A stretch of 64,000 nt of DNA, from assembly GCF_036227485.1 (NCBI RefSeq), contig NZ_CP109479.1:4588001-4652000 (forward strand). Reading direction: 5' to 3'. Under the pieces are notes generated by a model. That model did not search any database. It worked only from the letters and a program-made list of their open reading frames with translations, and was not told where the DNA came from. This document shows, one piece after another, positions 23,696 to 32,917 of the stretch. The stretch's first letter is position 1; every line of letters starts with the position of its first letter. The stretch comes from Streptomyces sp. NBC_01451 (GTDB lineage: Bacteria > Actinomycetota > Actinomycetes > Streptomycetales > Streptomycetaceae). The translations under genes were made by a program, and so were the position numbers.

Positions 23696-25203
23696 CGCGG
23701 GTTCCTCGGATCCTGGCTGTCGTGCGGGCGCACCGGCTGGAGCCGCGTGGTCGGTTCCCCCCAGGTGCGGTCCGCGACATCACCGGCGCGGAACTGGTCG
23801 GTGGGGTAAGGGGAGTTGCCGTACGAAGCGTTCACGTTGTTCACGCTGTTCACGCTGTTGGCGTTGTTGTGCGAGGCGTTGGCGTACGGGCCCGCGGTGT
23901 ACGCCTGGTACGTCGGTGAGCTCGGGGTGTGCGAGGCCACGACGGTGGACGCCGTGGACGCGTCGCTCTGGTCGGGGAACACCCAGGCCCTGAAGAGCAG
24001 GAACCGCAGCACCGTCGCCGCGAGGTTGGCGGCGATGAGCACCGCCAGTTCCGTGGAGTGCCCGGGGTCGCTGGTCGCCGCGTTGAGGGCGGCGAGCGAG
24101 CCGCTGGTGAGGGCGAGTCCGATGCCGAAGACGACCAGGCCCTGCGCCTGGTGGCGCACCGCCCCGCCCCGGCCGGTCACCCCGAAGGTCAGCCGCCGGT
24201 TGGCCGCGGTGTTCGCGACGGCGGAGACCAGCAGCGCGAGCGCGTTGGCGATCTGCGAGCCGGCGAAGCCCCGGAAGGCGCTGTAGAGCACCAGGTAGAA
24301 GAGGGTCGACATACCGCCGACCACACAGAATCCGACGAGCTGGCGGGCCAGCCCCTTCGGCACGTCCTTGATGTCGCGGTCGCGCGGATCGTCGCCGAAG
24401 GGCCGGGTGAGCCGGTCCAGCGGCAGCGAGCCGGTGGCAAGTGCCTTGCCCACGCGCAACACTCCCTTCAGGTCGTCGGTCGCCGTCTTGACGATGTGGA
24501 CGGTGGATTCCGGGTCGTCGACCCAGTCGACCGGCACCTCGTGGATGCGCAGGCCGGCGCGCTCGGCCAGCACCAGCATCTCGGTGTCGAAGAACCAGCC
24601 GGTGTCCTCGATGAGCGGCAGCAGGATCTGGGCGACATCACGCCGGATGGCCTTGAATCCGCACTGCGCGTCCGTGAAGCGGGCCTGGAGCGAGCCACGC
24701 AGGATCAGGTTGTACGTCCGGCTGATGAACTCCCGCTTGGCACCGCGCACGACGCGCGAGGAGCGGGCGAGCCGGGAGCCGATCGCGAGGTCCGAATGAC
24801 CGGAGATCAGCGGTGCCACCAGCGGCAGCAGGGCGTTCAGGTCGGTCGACAGGTCGACGTCCATGTAGGCGAGGATCGGCGCGTCGGACGCGGACCACAC
24901 TGTCCGCAGTGCTCGGCCGCGCCCCTTCTGCTCCAGCCGGAAGGACCTGACCTCCGGCAGCTCCGCCGCCAGCCGCGCCGCCACCAGGGGAGTGGTGTCC
25001 GTGGACGCGTTGTCCGCAACCGTGATGCGGAACGCGTACGGGAACGTGCGCTTGAGGTGCTCGTGGAGTCTGAGCACGCATGGCTGGAGGTCCTTCTCCT
25101 CGTTGTAGACGGGGATCACTACGTCCAGGACAGGCGTACCGGCTGCCGCGGCCGGGAGGTGCTCCCGCGCCGGCAGGGTGCCGGGAGAAGAGTCGGTTCG
25201 CAT
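23692..25203 (-). CDS. GT2 polyprenyl-phosphate glycosyltransferase with GtrA domain
   Basis: The N-terminal half is a family 2 glycosyltransferase (LDVVIPVYNEEKDLQPCVLR, DNASTDTTP, YMDVDLSTDLNAL with the metal-binding DxD, and IGSRLA), like dolichol-phosphate mannosyltransferases. The C-terminal part has four helices of the GtrA type, which moves polyprenyl-phosphate sugars across the membrane. The last 80 residues are low complexity, including an Asn/Ser/Val repeat (SHNNANSVNSVNNVNAS). ATG 25203 is chosen over an upstream in-frame start. It forms a unit with the GT39 gene and the two-component genes upstream. Confidence 0.85.
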   Translation of the reverse strand: MRTDSSPGTLPAREHLPAAAAGTPVLDVVIPVYNEEKDLQPCVLRLHEHLKRTFPYAFRITVADNASTDTTPLVAARLAAELPEVRSFRLEQKGRGRALRTVWSASDAPILAYMDVDLSTDLNALLPLVAPLISGHSDLAIGSRLARSSRVVRGAKREFISRTYNLILRGSLQARFTDAQCGFKAIRRDVAQILLPLIEDTGWFFDTEMLVLAERAGLRIHEVPVDWVDDPESTVHIVKTATDDLKGVLRVGKALATGSLPLDRLTRPFGDDPRDRDIKDVPKGLARQLVGFCVVGGMSTLFYLVLYSAFRGFAGSQIANALALLVSAVANTAANRRLTFGVTGRGGAVRHQAQGLVVFGIGLALTSGSLAALNAATSDPGHSTELAVLIAANLAATVLRFLLFRAWVFPDQSDASTASTVVASHTPSSPTYQAYTAGPYANASHNNANSVNSVNNVNASYGNSPYPTDQFRAGDVADRTWGEPTTRLQPVRPHDSQDPRNPR

Positions 25204-25217
25204 AGGACCGACTTTCG

Positions 25218-26954
25218 TCAGGCCCCCTGTTGCACCCATGTGGTGGCACTGTGCTGTACCTGTGAGTCCGATTGCCAGTTTGTTTCAGGGGCAAGGGCCG
25301 GCAAATGCACCGTAAAGACGGTCTGTCCGGGCACGCTGTCGACGGTCACGGCACCGCCGTGCGCGGTCGCGACGGCCTGCACGATGGCGAGCCCGAGACC
25401 GGTGGAACCGGTGGAGCGGGAGCGTGCGGTGTCACCGCGCGCGAACCGCTCGAACACGTGCGGCAACAGGTCGGCCGGGATGCCCTGTCCGTCGTCCTGC
25501 ACGTCCACACACAGCCACGGTCCGCGCCGCTGCACGCGCGCGGTGACGGTGGTCCCGGGCGGGGTGTGCGTACGGGCGTTGGCCAGCAGGTTCACCAGGA
25601 CCTGCTGCAACCGGGCCGCGTCCGCGGACACCAACGCGGGCTCGTCGGGCAGGTCGAGCCGCCAGTTGTGGTCCCGCCCGGCGGCACGCGCGTCACTGAC
25701 GGTGTCCACGACGAGCGGTACGAGGTCGGTCTGGTCGAACTGGAGCGGCCGTCCCGCGTCGAGGCGGGCGAGCAGCAGGAGGTCCTCGACGAGCAGCGTC
25801 ATACGCCCCGCCTCGGACTCGATCCGCCCGAGCGCGTGCCGGGTGTCCGGCCCGGTCTCCTCGCGTCCGCGTCTCGTCAGCTCGGCGTAGCCGCGGATCG
25901 ACGCCAGCGGCGTACGCAGCTCATGACTGGCGTCCGCGACGAACTGGCGTACGCGCATCTCGCTCTGCTGGCGTGAGTGCAGGGCGCCGTGCACATGGTC
26001 GAGCATCCGGTTGAGGGCGGCGCCCACCTGGCCGACCTCGGTGTGCGGGTCGGTCTCGGACTCGGCGACCCGCTCGTTGAGGGTCACCTCGCCGGTGTGC
26101 AGCGGGAGTTCGGAGACCCGGGTGGCGGTCGAGGCGACCTTGCGGAGGGGACGCAGCGCCACTCCGACCAGGACCGTACCGGCGATACCGGCGGCGACGA
26201 GACCGGCGGCGGTGACGCTGACCTCGACGAGGATCAGCGTGTTGATGGTCGTGGTGACGGACTCGGTGGGCAGGGCGACGTAGTAGTTGCCGCGGTTGCC
26301 GGTGACGTACGTGACGCGGTACTCGCCGAGCCCGGTGAGGGTGATGGTGTGCTGGCCGGAGTCCCGGGAGACCGAGGCCAACTCGGCCCTCTGCGTCGCG
26401 GTCAGCTTGACAGCCTGCACCTCGCTGTCGGTCGTGGTCGTACCCGACAGCATCTTGGAGACGTACCCCTCGGAGACACCACCGCTTGAGTCGACGGCCG
26501 CGGCGACGGTGTACTCCTGCGTCCCGCCCTTCTTCATGAACTCCGTGAGCCGTTCCGCGACGGTCTGCCCACCGATGCCCACACCGGAGGTGGTGCTGTT
26601 ACCGGTGGAGGGCGAGGAACCAGTGGCCGACGAGGACGAGGAGGAGGAGTTGTTGCCGCTCGGCAACCCGCCGGGCGGGTTGCCGTTGTCGTTCACGCCA
26701 CCCGGACCCGGCCCGTTCGGCGGACCGCCGACACGGTTGGCCGCCTCACTGACCTGGGTGTCCAACTGCTTGTACAGGTGCTGCTGGAGCGCGATGGTCG
26801 TCACCGTGCCCATCACGGCGCACACCACGGCGATCAGCGAGACCGCCGAGACGACAAGCCGCGTACGCAGGGTCCGCGGCCTGCTCTGCCGTTGGGCCTT
26901 CTGCTCGGACCTGCCCAGCCTCCGCTGCCCGCCCGCTTTCCTCTTACTGCTCAC
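25218..26954 (-). CDS. Sensor histidine kinase
   Basis: The 578-aa kinase has two membrane helices (about 31-56 and 237-266) enclosing a large extracytoplasmic domain with an unusual Pro/Gly/Asn/Ser linker (residues 76-122). It then has HAMP, a DHp domain with the phosphoacceptor histidine in SHELRTPLASIRG (H344), and an ATPase domain with the N box (LVNLLANARTHTPPGTTV) and G boxes (DDGQGIP, GSTGLGLAIV). GTG 26954 follows GGAGGG. It lies 62 bp after its response regulator gene and 14 bp before the GT2 gene, so it may govern envelope glycosylation. Confidence 0.88.
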   Translation of the reverse strand: MSSKRKAGGQRRLGRSEQKAQRQSRPRTLRTRLVVSAVSLIAVVCAVMGTVTTIALQQHLYKQLDTQVSEAANRVGGPPNGPGPGGVNDNGNPPGGLPSGNNSSSSSSSATGSSPSTGNSTTSGVGIGGQTVAERLTEFMKKGGTQEYTVAAAVDSSGGVSEGYVSKMLSGTTTTDSEVQAVKLTATQRAELASVSRDSGQHTITLTGLGEYRVTYVTGNRGNYYVALPTESVTTTINTLILVEVSVTAAGLVAAGIAGTVLVGVALRPLRKVASTATRVSELPLHTGEVTLNERVAESETDPHTEVGQVGAALNRMLDHVHGALHSRQQSEMRVRQFVADASHELRTPLASIRGYAELTRRGREETGPDTRHALGRIESEAGRMTLLVEDLLLLARLDAGRPLQFDQTDLVPLVVDTVSDARAAGRDHNWRLDLPDEPALVSADAARLQQVLVNLLANARTHTPPGTTVTARVQRRGPWLCVDVQDDGQGIPADLLPHVFERFARGDTARSRSTGSTGLGLAIVQAVATAHGGAVTVDSVPGQTVFTVHLPALAPETNWQSDSQVQHSATTWVQQGA

Positions 26955-27016
26955 AGTGCTGCCCTCCTACCGGGCTCGACCACGTCTTCCGGAGCGGCAC
27001 CACCAATGACATGGGG

Positions 27017-27754
27017 TCAGCCGGCGGGTTTGATCAGATATCCAGCACCGCGCCGGGTGTGGATCATCGGCTCGCGCCCGGCGTCGATCTTCCGCCTCAG
27101 GTAGGAGATGTACAGCTCGACGACGTTCGCCTGGCCGCCGAAGTCGTACGACCAAACACGGTCGAGTATCTGCGCTTTGCTGAGCACGCGCCGCGGATTC
27201 CGCATCAAGAAGCGCAGCAGTTCGAACTCGGTGGCGGTGAGGTGGATGCCCTCCCCGGCCCGCGACACCTCGTGGCTGTCCTCATCGAGGGTGAGGTCAC
27301 CGACGACCAGGACGGAGTCGGAGCGCCGGTCGGCCGCACCGGAGCGCCGGATCAGACCGCGCAGCCGCGCCACGACCTCTTCGAGGCTGAAGGGCTTGGT
27401 GACGTAGTCGTCGCCGCCCGCGGTGAGGCCCGCGATCCGGTCCTCGACGGCGTCCTTCGCCGTCAGGAACAGCACGGGCACCTCGGGCAGCTCGCGCCGC
27501 AGCCGGCCGAGGACGGTGAGGCCGTCCATGTCGGGCAGCATCATGTCGAGAACGACGGCGTCGGGCCGGAACTCGCGCGCGGTCTGCACCGCCCCCGTTC
27601 CGTCACCCGCGCTGCGGATCTGCCAGCCTTCGTAGCGGAGGGCCATGGACAGCAGCTCGGTGATCGACAGCTCGTCGTCCACCACAAGCACTCGGACGGG
27701 GCTCCCGTCCGGCCTCAGCAGTTCGGTGCGCCCCTGGGGCGAGGTCGTGGTCAT
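27017..27754 (-). CDS. OmpR-family response regulator
   Basis: The 245-aa protein has a receiver domain (VLVVDDELS, phospho-acceptor D70 in AVVLDMMLPDMDGL, VLFLTAKD, YVTKPF) and an OmpR/PhoB winged helix (LTATEFELLRFLMRNPRRVL, VVELYISYLRRKID, RRGAGYLIKP). ATG 27754 begins MTTTSPQGRTE; AAGG is upstream. It is the first gene of the RR-HK-GT2-GT39 block and is likely autoregulated. Confidence 0.88.
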   Translation of the reverse strand: MTTTSPQGRTELLRPDGSPVRVLVVDDELSITELLSMALRYEGWQIRSAGDGTGAVQTAREFRPDAVVLDMMLPDMDGLTVLGRLRRELPEVPVLFLTAKDAVEDRIAGLTAGGDDYVTKPFSLEEVVARLRGLIRRSGAADRRSDSVLVVGDLTLDEDSHEVSRAGEGIHLTATEFELLRFLMRNPRRVLSKAQILDRVWSYDFGGQANVVELYISYLRRKIDAGREPMIHTRRGAGYLIKPAG

Positions 27755-28085
27755 AGCGGAAACCTTGTCGGTGTCCTCTGAGAGCAAGCTTTCTGGAACC
27801 TGTGATTTTCCTGAGAAACTCACAGGCGCCTCTCAGGGAACCCCTGGGAAATCCCACCCCGGGAAGCCGCCGAAGTGAGAGCGGAACCATACGCCGGGAA
27901 GCACCGAACCCTACTCCGAGCTGCGCTTTTACCGACCGGCCAGACCGCCGGACCCACCCCTGGAAAGCCCCCGGGACCGCCCTCGGGCATCCTGTGCGTC
28001 TCCTGGGCGAACCTGATTGAAAGTTGCGCACCCCACTTCTGTACGTCCGATTTGTCCCCGCCGACCGTCTCTTCTCACCTCGAAC
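27755..28085. other. Intergenic region upstream of the response regulator
   Basis: This 331-bp gap holds the promoter of the two-component operon. At 27775-27850 there are several CTGAGA/CTCAGG-type half-sites (for example in TCCTCTGAGAG, TCCTGAGAAACTC and CCTCTCAGG), which may be binding sites for the regulator. I see no gene. Confidence 0.4.
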
Positions 28086-29102
28086 TCACGCCGGTGTCAG
28101 GCCCTCCTCATCCGCATCCGCCAGCCCGAACAGCCGCGCCCCGTTGTCATGGCAGACGGCCCGCAGCCAGTCGTCGCCGAGGCCCAGACGCTCCAGGGCG
28201 TGCAGTTGGTGGACGTACGGATAGGGGATGTTCGGGAAGTCCGAGCCGAGCAGGACGCGGTCGCCGAGGTCCGCCAGCCGGGGGAGTTCGGGCCGGGGGA
28301 ACGGGGCCATCCGCTCCGCGAAGTCGGTGAACGCCATCGTCGTGTCCAGCCGCACCTCGTCGTACCGCTCGGCGAGGCCGAGGAAATCCCCGTACTCGGG
28401 CAGCCCCATGTGCGCGACGACCAGCCGCAGCCGGGGATGCCGGGCCAGCACGCGCCCGATCGGCTCGGGCCCGGTGTGCTTGCCGGGCGCCGGACCGGAG
28501 CCGCAGTGAATCACCACGGGCGTCCCGGCCTCGGCGAGCAGTCCCCAGGCCGGGTCGAGAAGTTCGTCGGCCGGGTCGTACGCCCCCACCTGCACATGTG
28601 CCTTGAAGACACGCGCGCCGGCCTCGACCGCCTCCCGGACGTACGTTTCGACGCCCGGCTCGGGGAACAGGGTCGACGTGTGCAGGCAGCCGGAGGTACG
28701 GCCTGCGAAGTCGGTGGCCCACTGGTTGAGCCACTGGGCCATGCCCGCCTTGTGCGGGTAGAGCATGGCGGTGAAGGCCCGCACCCCGAACTCCCGGATC
28801 AGCGCGAGCCGTTCGTCCTCCTCCAGCCGGTAGGTGATCGGCCACTCGATGCCGTCGCCCGCCGACCCGACGGCGTCGAAATACGCCCAGACCTTGCGCA
28901 GCACCCGCTCGGGCATGAAGTGCGTGTGCACGTCGACGAGACCGGGCAGCCCGAGCCGTGTCCAGAACCGCCGGACCTCGGCGACCTCGGCGGTCCTGGC
29001 GCCCCCGGAGACCCCGGTGATCCCAGCAATGCCTGTGATCCCGGGGAACTCACCGTCGACGTCGGAGTCTCCGTCCTCCGAGGCTTCCCTCGTCCCGTCC
29101 AC
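28086..29102 (-). CDS. Metal-dependent amidohydrolase (amidohydrolase 2 family)
   Basis: The 338-aa TIM-barrel hydrolase has the metal-binding HxH in VDVHTHFMPE, a second histidine in VVIHCGSGP, another in VVAHMGLPEYGDFL, and the terminal Asp in LLGSDFPNIPYPY. This is the ACMSD-like/amidohydrolase 2 layout; the family hydrolyses or decarboxylates aromatic and small amide substrates. The first 35 residues are repetitive and acidic (EFPGITGIAGITGVSGGA) and might not be translated if a later start is used. It lies upstream of nothing obviously related; the substrate is unknown. Confidence 0.8.
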   Translation of the reverse strand: MDGTREASEDGDSDVDGEFPGITGIAGITGVSGGARTAEVAEVRRFWTRLGLPGLVDVHTHFMPERVLRKVWAYFDAVGSAGDGIEWPITYRLEEDERLALIREFGVRAFTAMLYPHKAGMAQWLNQWATDFAGRTSGCLHTSTLFPEPGVETYVREAVEAGARVFKAHVQVGAYDPADELLDPAWGLLAEAGTPVVIHCGSGPAPGKHTGPEPIGRVLARHPRLRLVVAHMGLPEYGDFLGLAERYDEVRLDTTMAFTDFAERMAPFPRPELPRLADLGDRVLLGSDFPNIPYPYVHQLHALERLGLGDDWLRAVCHDNGARLFGLADADEEGLTPA

Positions 29103-29153
29103 CGTCGCCCCTCCCGCTCGGCCTCGCCGTACGACGTCCCAAGGAGTGTGGGC

Positions 29154-30125
29154 TCAGAACAACCCGTCCTGCACGCCCTCCGACCCCTTCGCCGCCTTGA
29201 ACTCCCGCACAGGAACGGTGAGTCCACCGCTCCCGGCAGGCACCAGCTCCCAGCCGGTCATCAGCCTGGTGTCCAGCACCACCACTCCTCTCCCGTCTCC
29301 GCCCCAGCTCCCCTTCCCTCGCTCATCCCTCCGCTCATCCTTCCGCCCGTCGTTCCGCCCGTCCGCGACCGCGAGATGCAGATCGGGCCCGGCCGCCGCC
29401 ACCAGCTCGCCCCCGACGACGCCCCCCGCGACCAACTCGCTCACCGCACCCACGACCGGCACCAGCCCTGTCAGCTCAGCCAGCCGTGTCAGCCCGAACG
29501 CCTCGACATGGTCGACGACCTGGCAGGAAGCCCGCTCCAGGGACTCGGGCCAGCCGCCCAGCCCCACCGCCCGAGCGTGCAGGTCCTCGACCTCGGCGGC
29601 CCGCTCCGCCGCAGACCCTGGCAGCGCGGCCCGCACCGCCCGCTTGTCGGCGTACGGAATCCGGTCAGGGACCCCGAGCGCGGCGCGCAGCAGCTCCTCC
29701 GTACGCCGGGCGGCCATCAGCGGGCCGACGCCCAACCAGGTGAAGGCGACGGCACCCTGCTCAAGCAGCCGCGCCGAGCCCCGCTCCAGCGCGGTGATGC
29801 CGACCTTGGTCAGCCCGGGTCCGAACCACGCCAGATATACGTGATAGGGGCGTGGATCGTCCGCGATCGTGTCGGCGGCGACCGAGTGCGCCCGGTCCAG
29901 CCGCGCGCACTCCTCGCACCGCGCCCCCGTACTCCGCCCCGACACCCCGGCCCGTATCGGACAGGCGTTCCCCCGCGCTCCCACACATGTCCGTACGCCC
30001 CCTTCCGTGACCCCGAAGGCCACCCTCTTCCCCCAGGTCAGCGCACTACCGCGCCCACCGTCCCAACGCAGCACGGGACCGTCCGCCGTCCATCGCAGCC
30101 CCGAGCATCTCCATGCCTGTGCCAT
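29154..30125 (-). CDS. DUF2797 protein
   Basis: The 323-aa product fits DUF2797: an N-terminal cysteine region (RTCVGARGNACPIRAG, GARCEECARLDRAHS) and a central YHVYLAWFGPGLTKVGIT segment that resembles a GIY-YIG nuclease core. It is cytoplasmic. The insertion ADGRNDGRKDERRDERGKGS is charged and low complexity. Function of the family is unknown; nucleic-acid binding or cleavage is inference from the fold. Confidence 0.8.
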   Translation of the reverse strand: MAQAWRCSGLRWTADGPVLRWDGGRGSALTWGKRVAFGVTEGGVRTCVGARGNACPIRAGVSGRSTGARCEECARLDRAHSVAADTIADDPRPYHVYLAWFGPGLTKVGITALERGSARLLEQGAVAFTWLGVGPLMAARRTEELLRAALGVPDRIPYADKRAVRAALPGSAAERAAEVEDLHARAVGLGGWPESLERASCQVVDHVEAFGLTRLAELTGLVPVVGAVSELVAGGVVGGELVAAAGPDLHLAVADGRNDGRKDERRDERGKGSWGGDGRGVVVLDTRLMTGWELVPAGSGGLTVPVREFKAAKGSEGVQDGLF

Positions 30126-30260
30126 CCCTTGCGAGATTACGGGGTACCACTGACAACGCCCCCTCGGACAGCAAATGCGCAGGTAAGCGAGGAGATACAG
30201 GCAACCGGCGGAATCACCGTGCCGCGACCCGGCTCGGCGGACACACCGCCGCCACGGACG

Positions 30261-30614
30261 TCAGACACGTTCCGGAGCGACCTCGGCGGCAACGGCAGGA
30301 GCGCTCGCGCTGCCCGCACGCCGCCCCCGTCCCGCCAGCCGGCACCCCACGCACCCCGGATGACCCGCCCGCGCCGAGCCGTCCCGCTCCCGCATCCGCC
30401 ACTCGCCGACCGGCCGCACCCCCGGCGGCTTCCCCCACCCGGCGAGATGCAGCACCCAGGTGACCAGGACGGCGGCCACCAGCACCGCGGTCCCGCCCGT
30501 CACCGCGAGAACCGAGGTCGTACAGATGCCCAGTCCGAGGACGCAGGACCCGACGGTCGCGATGGCGGTACCGGTCCAGCCGGCGACGGTATGTCCCTCG
30601 TCGTATGCGCTCAC
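30261..30614 (-). CDS. Small membrane protein with CxxC motif
   Basis: The 117-aa protein has two membrane helices (ATVGSCVLGLGICTTSVLAV and AVLVAAVLVTWVLHLAGW) and a cytoplasmic tail with HPGCVGCRLAGRG, a CxxC that could bind metal. This resembles the HGxxPAAW family of small streptomycete membrane proteins. GTG 30614 is the start. It is divergent from a MarR gene, which may regulate it through the shared 85-bp intergenic region. Confidence 0.65.
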   Translation of the reverse strand: MSAYDEGHTVAGWTGTAIATVGSCVLGLGICTTSVLAVTGGTAVLVAAVLVTWVLHLAGWGKPPGVRPVGEWRMRERDGSARAGHPGCVGCRLAGRGRRAGSASAPAVAAEVAPERV

Positions 30615-30628
30615 GTCCGCGTCTCCCC

Positions 30629-30681
30629 AGTAGGATCGATATCTCTCACGTTGTAAGTAGTTTAGACGATATACCTCTCAC
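30629..30681. promoter_or_regulatory. Repeat in the MarR divergent promoter
   Basis: CGATATCTCTCACG and CGATATACCTCTCACG occur as an imperfect direct repeat on either side of an AT-rich stretch (TTGTAAGTAGTTTAGA). They lie directly upstream of the MarR gene and on the other side of the membrane-protein gene; a shared operator is likely. Confidence 0.5.
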
Positions 30682-30699
30682 GAGCTAAGGCAATTTCCG

Positions 30700-31209
30700 A
30701 TGCGCGGCACGCCCCACACCCCCGGCGCGCAGGGCGGCACGCCCCGCCCGCCGGCGACACCCGCCCAGATGCTCAAGGAAATGGACCACACCATCGCGAC
30801 GCACCTGCTCAGCCAGCAGGAGATGGCGCGCCGCCTCAACATGAACGTCACCGACCTCACCTGCTTCGCCTACGTCCTGGAAGCGGGCGAGGATCTGCTC
30901 ACCGCCGGCGACCTGGCCGAGCGTGCCCACGTCACCACGGGCGCCGTCACCGGAATCCTCAACCGCCTCGAACGCGCGGGCTACATCACCCGCCGCCCCG
31001 ACCCGAACGACCGCCGCCGGGTACGCGTGGCCGCCGAACCGGCCGCCGTCGCCCGGGCACACGCCCTCTACGAGCCCTACTACGCCCGCCTGGCCACCCT
31101 CATCGCCGACTACTCCCCCGACGAAGTCGCCGTACTGGCCGACTGGTTCACACGTCAGGGCAGGCTGGCCCGGGAGTACATGGACGAGATCCGCGAGACG
31201 GGCAAGTAA
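30700..31209 (+). CDS. MarR-family transcriptional regulator
   Basis: The 169-aa winged-helix protein has LTAGDLAERAHVTTGAVTGI, the wing region RRPDPNDRRRVRVAAEP and long flanking helices. The ATG at 30700 starts a disordered 20-residue N-terminus. It is divergent from a small membrane-protein gene and convergent with the CocE-like hydrolase. No ligand is suggested by context. Confidence 0.8.
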   Translation: MRGTPHTPGAQGGTPRPPATPAQMLKEMDHTIATHLLSQQEMARRLNMNVTDLTCFAYVLEAGEDLLTAGDLAERAHVTTGAVTGILNRLERAGYITRRPDPNDRRRVRVAAEPAAVARAHALYEPYYARLATLIADYSPDEVAVLADWFTRQGRLAREYMDEIRETGK

Positions 31210-31282
31210 TCGGGCGCACACACAAACAGTCACACAACAGGCATGTAAACGGCCACGTGAAGGGGCACCCAAAGAGAACCGT

Positions 31283-32917
31283 TCACTGCTGCCGCACCGG
31301 CAGAACGACCGCCGAGGGACACCCGGCCCCGTGATGGACCTCCTGGTCGGCGGCATGGAGAACAGTGGCCGTGGCATGCGGCTCGCCGGTGCCGGTGTTG
31401 CGCGCGAACCTCGGAAACGCCCCGCTGGACACCTGCACCCGGATGCGGTGCCCGCGCCGGAAGCGGTAGGCGGTGGGCCACAACGCGACCTGGACGGGGC
31501 CGAGTTCATCGGCGCCGGTGACACTGACAAGCCCGTCGCACACGTTGTACGACTTCCCCCGCCCGTCGACGTCACAGACCCGCACGAACACATCGGCGTA
31601 CGCCAGCCCGGACCGGAACCAGATCTCCGCCCCGACCTCCCCGACGACCTCGACGTCCTCCGCCAACTCGGCCGTCGTGTACGTCAGGACGTCGGCCCGC
31701 GCCTCCAACTCCCCGTTCGCCACCCGCCCGCTGCCCCGGCCCATACGGACGCCGCCGACCGCGGGAGTGGGGTCGGCGGGGTCGTAACGGTAGGTGTCGT
31801 GCGTTGCCGCATCACCCGGTTCCGCCCCGAGCACACCACCGGGCCCGAGGTGGAACCGTCTGGGCGCGTACCCGGCCGGCGGCCAGGCCGCGAAGTCCCG
31901 CCATTCCCCCGCCCCTTGCCTCCCGCCGCCCATCACGAACAGCCGTACCGGCGCCCGTTCCGGCGGCGCCTCACCGCGCGCGTGGGCGAGCCCGAACTCG
32001 ACCGCCTCTCGGATCGGCGTGCCGTGCGGGGACAGATGCCCCCACGGCCCGACCGTCAGCCGCGCCGAACGCCCCGCCGCCTGCAACGCGCGGAAGTCCC
32101 GTAGCTGACCCGGCAGAAAGATGTCGTACCAGCCGCCGATCGAACTGACCGGCACGCTCACGGCCGCCACCCGGTGCCGATGGTCGAGCCGACCGGACCA
32201 CGTACCGCCGTCCGCCATCGTGTCGTGGGCGAGGATGCTCTGGAGGTAGTCGGAGCGACGACCGAGGGCGGCCAGGTCGGCGCCGCTCAGCGGAAGGCTG
32301 GCGAGGGCCCGCCGGTTGCGCGGGGCCTGGGCGATCTGGCGCAGCACCGCGAAGCGGCGTTCCTGCCCGGCGACCATGACCCCCCACTCGAACGGCGTCT
32401 CCAGCGAGAACCCGTCCGCCCGCAGGAACTCCAGGGTCAGCGCCGACTCGGTCACCATCGGGATCATCGCCTTGACCTCGGGCGGCAGCGAATCGGCGAC
32501 GGCCCACTGGGCGAACCCCATGTAACTGGCCCCGACCAGCACCACGGACCCCGCGCACCAGGGCTGCTTCACCACCCACTCCAGGGTCGACAGCCCGTCG
32601 GCACGCTCTCGCAGGAACGGCTCGAAGACCCCACCCGAGCCGAAGGTCCCGCGCGCACTCTGCACGACCACCTGGAACCCTCGCTCGGCCAACAGCCGTA
32701 CCGAACCGCCCCCTTGAACCCCGCGCCGCCCGTACGGCGTCCGGACCAGCGCGACGGGCAGCCCGTCCTCCTCCCGGCCCCGGGGCACCCACCGGTCCGC
32801 CAGCAGCTCCACCCCGTCGGCCATCGGGACCCGTAGATCCCGCTGTACGACGAGATCCCGGGTCAGAGGAGGGCCGAGCCGCAGCAGCCGCTGCAGGAGA
32901 TGACTACTCAGCTTCAT
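31283..32917 (-). CDS. CocE/NonD-type alpha/beta hydrolase
   Basis: The 544-aa product has the X-Pro dipeptidyl-peptidase/CocE architecture. The N-terminal hydrolase carries the nucleophile motif GASYMG, the catalytic Asp in GGWYDIF and His in GPWGHLSP, and the C-terminal jelly-roll begins around DVLTYTTAELAEDVEVVGEV. No signal peptide is visible. ATG 32917 overlaps the end of the NUDIX gene by 14 bp, so the two may be co-transcribed and coupled. It likely cleaves an ester or acyl bond; the substrate is not indicated. Confidence 0.85.
   Translation of the reverse strand: MKLSSHLLQRLLRLGPPLTRDLVVQRDLRVPMADGVELLADRWVPRGREEDGLPVALVRTPYGRRGVQGGGSVRLLAERGFQVVVQSARGTFGSGGVFEPFLRERADGLSTLEWVVKQPWCAGSVVLVGASYMGFAQWAVADSLPPEVKAMIPMVTESALTLEFLRADGFSLETPFEWGVMVAGQERRFAVLRQIAQAPRNRRALASLPLSGADLAALGRRSDYLQSILAHDTMADGGTWSGRLDHRHRVAAVSVPVSSIGGWYDIFLPGQLRDFRALQAAGRSARLTVGPWGHLSPHGTPIREAVEFGLAHARGEAPPERAPVRLFVMGGGRQGAGEWRDFAAWPPAGYAPRRFHLGPGGVLGAEPGDAATHDTYRYDPADPTPAVGGVRMGRGSGRVANGELEARADVLTYTTAELAEDVEVVGEVGAEIWFRSGLAYADVFVRVCDVDGRGKSYNVCDGLVSVTGADELGPVQVALWPTAYRFRRGHRIRVQVSSGAFPRFARNTGTGEPHATATVLHAADQEVHHGAGCPSAVVLPVRQQ

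Noticed and set aside
28017..30656. Plus-strand 879-codon frame across the amidohydrolase and DUF2797 genes
   Set aside because: Crosses two well-supported minus-strand genes and has no recognisable domain.
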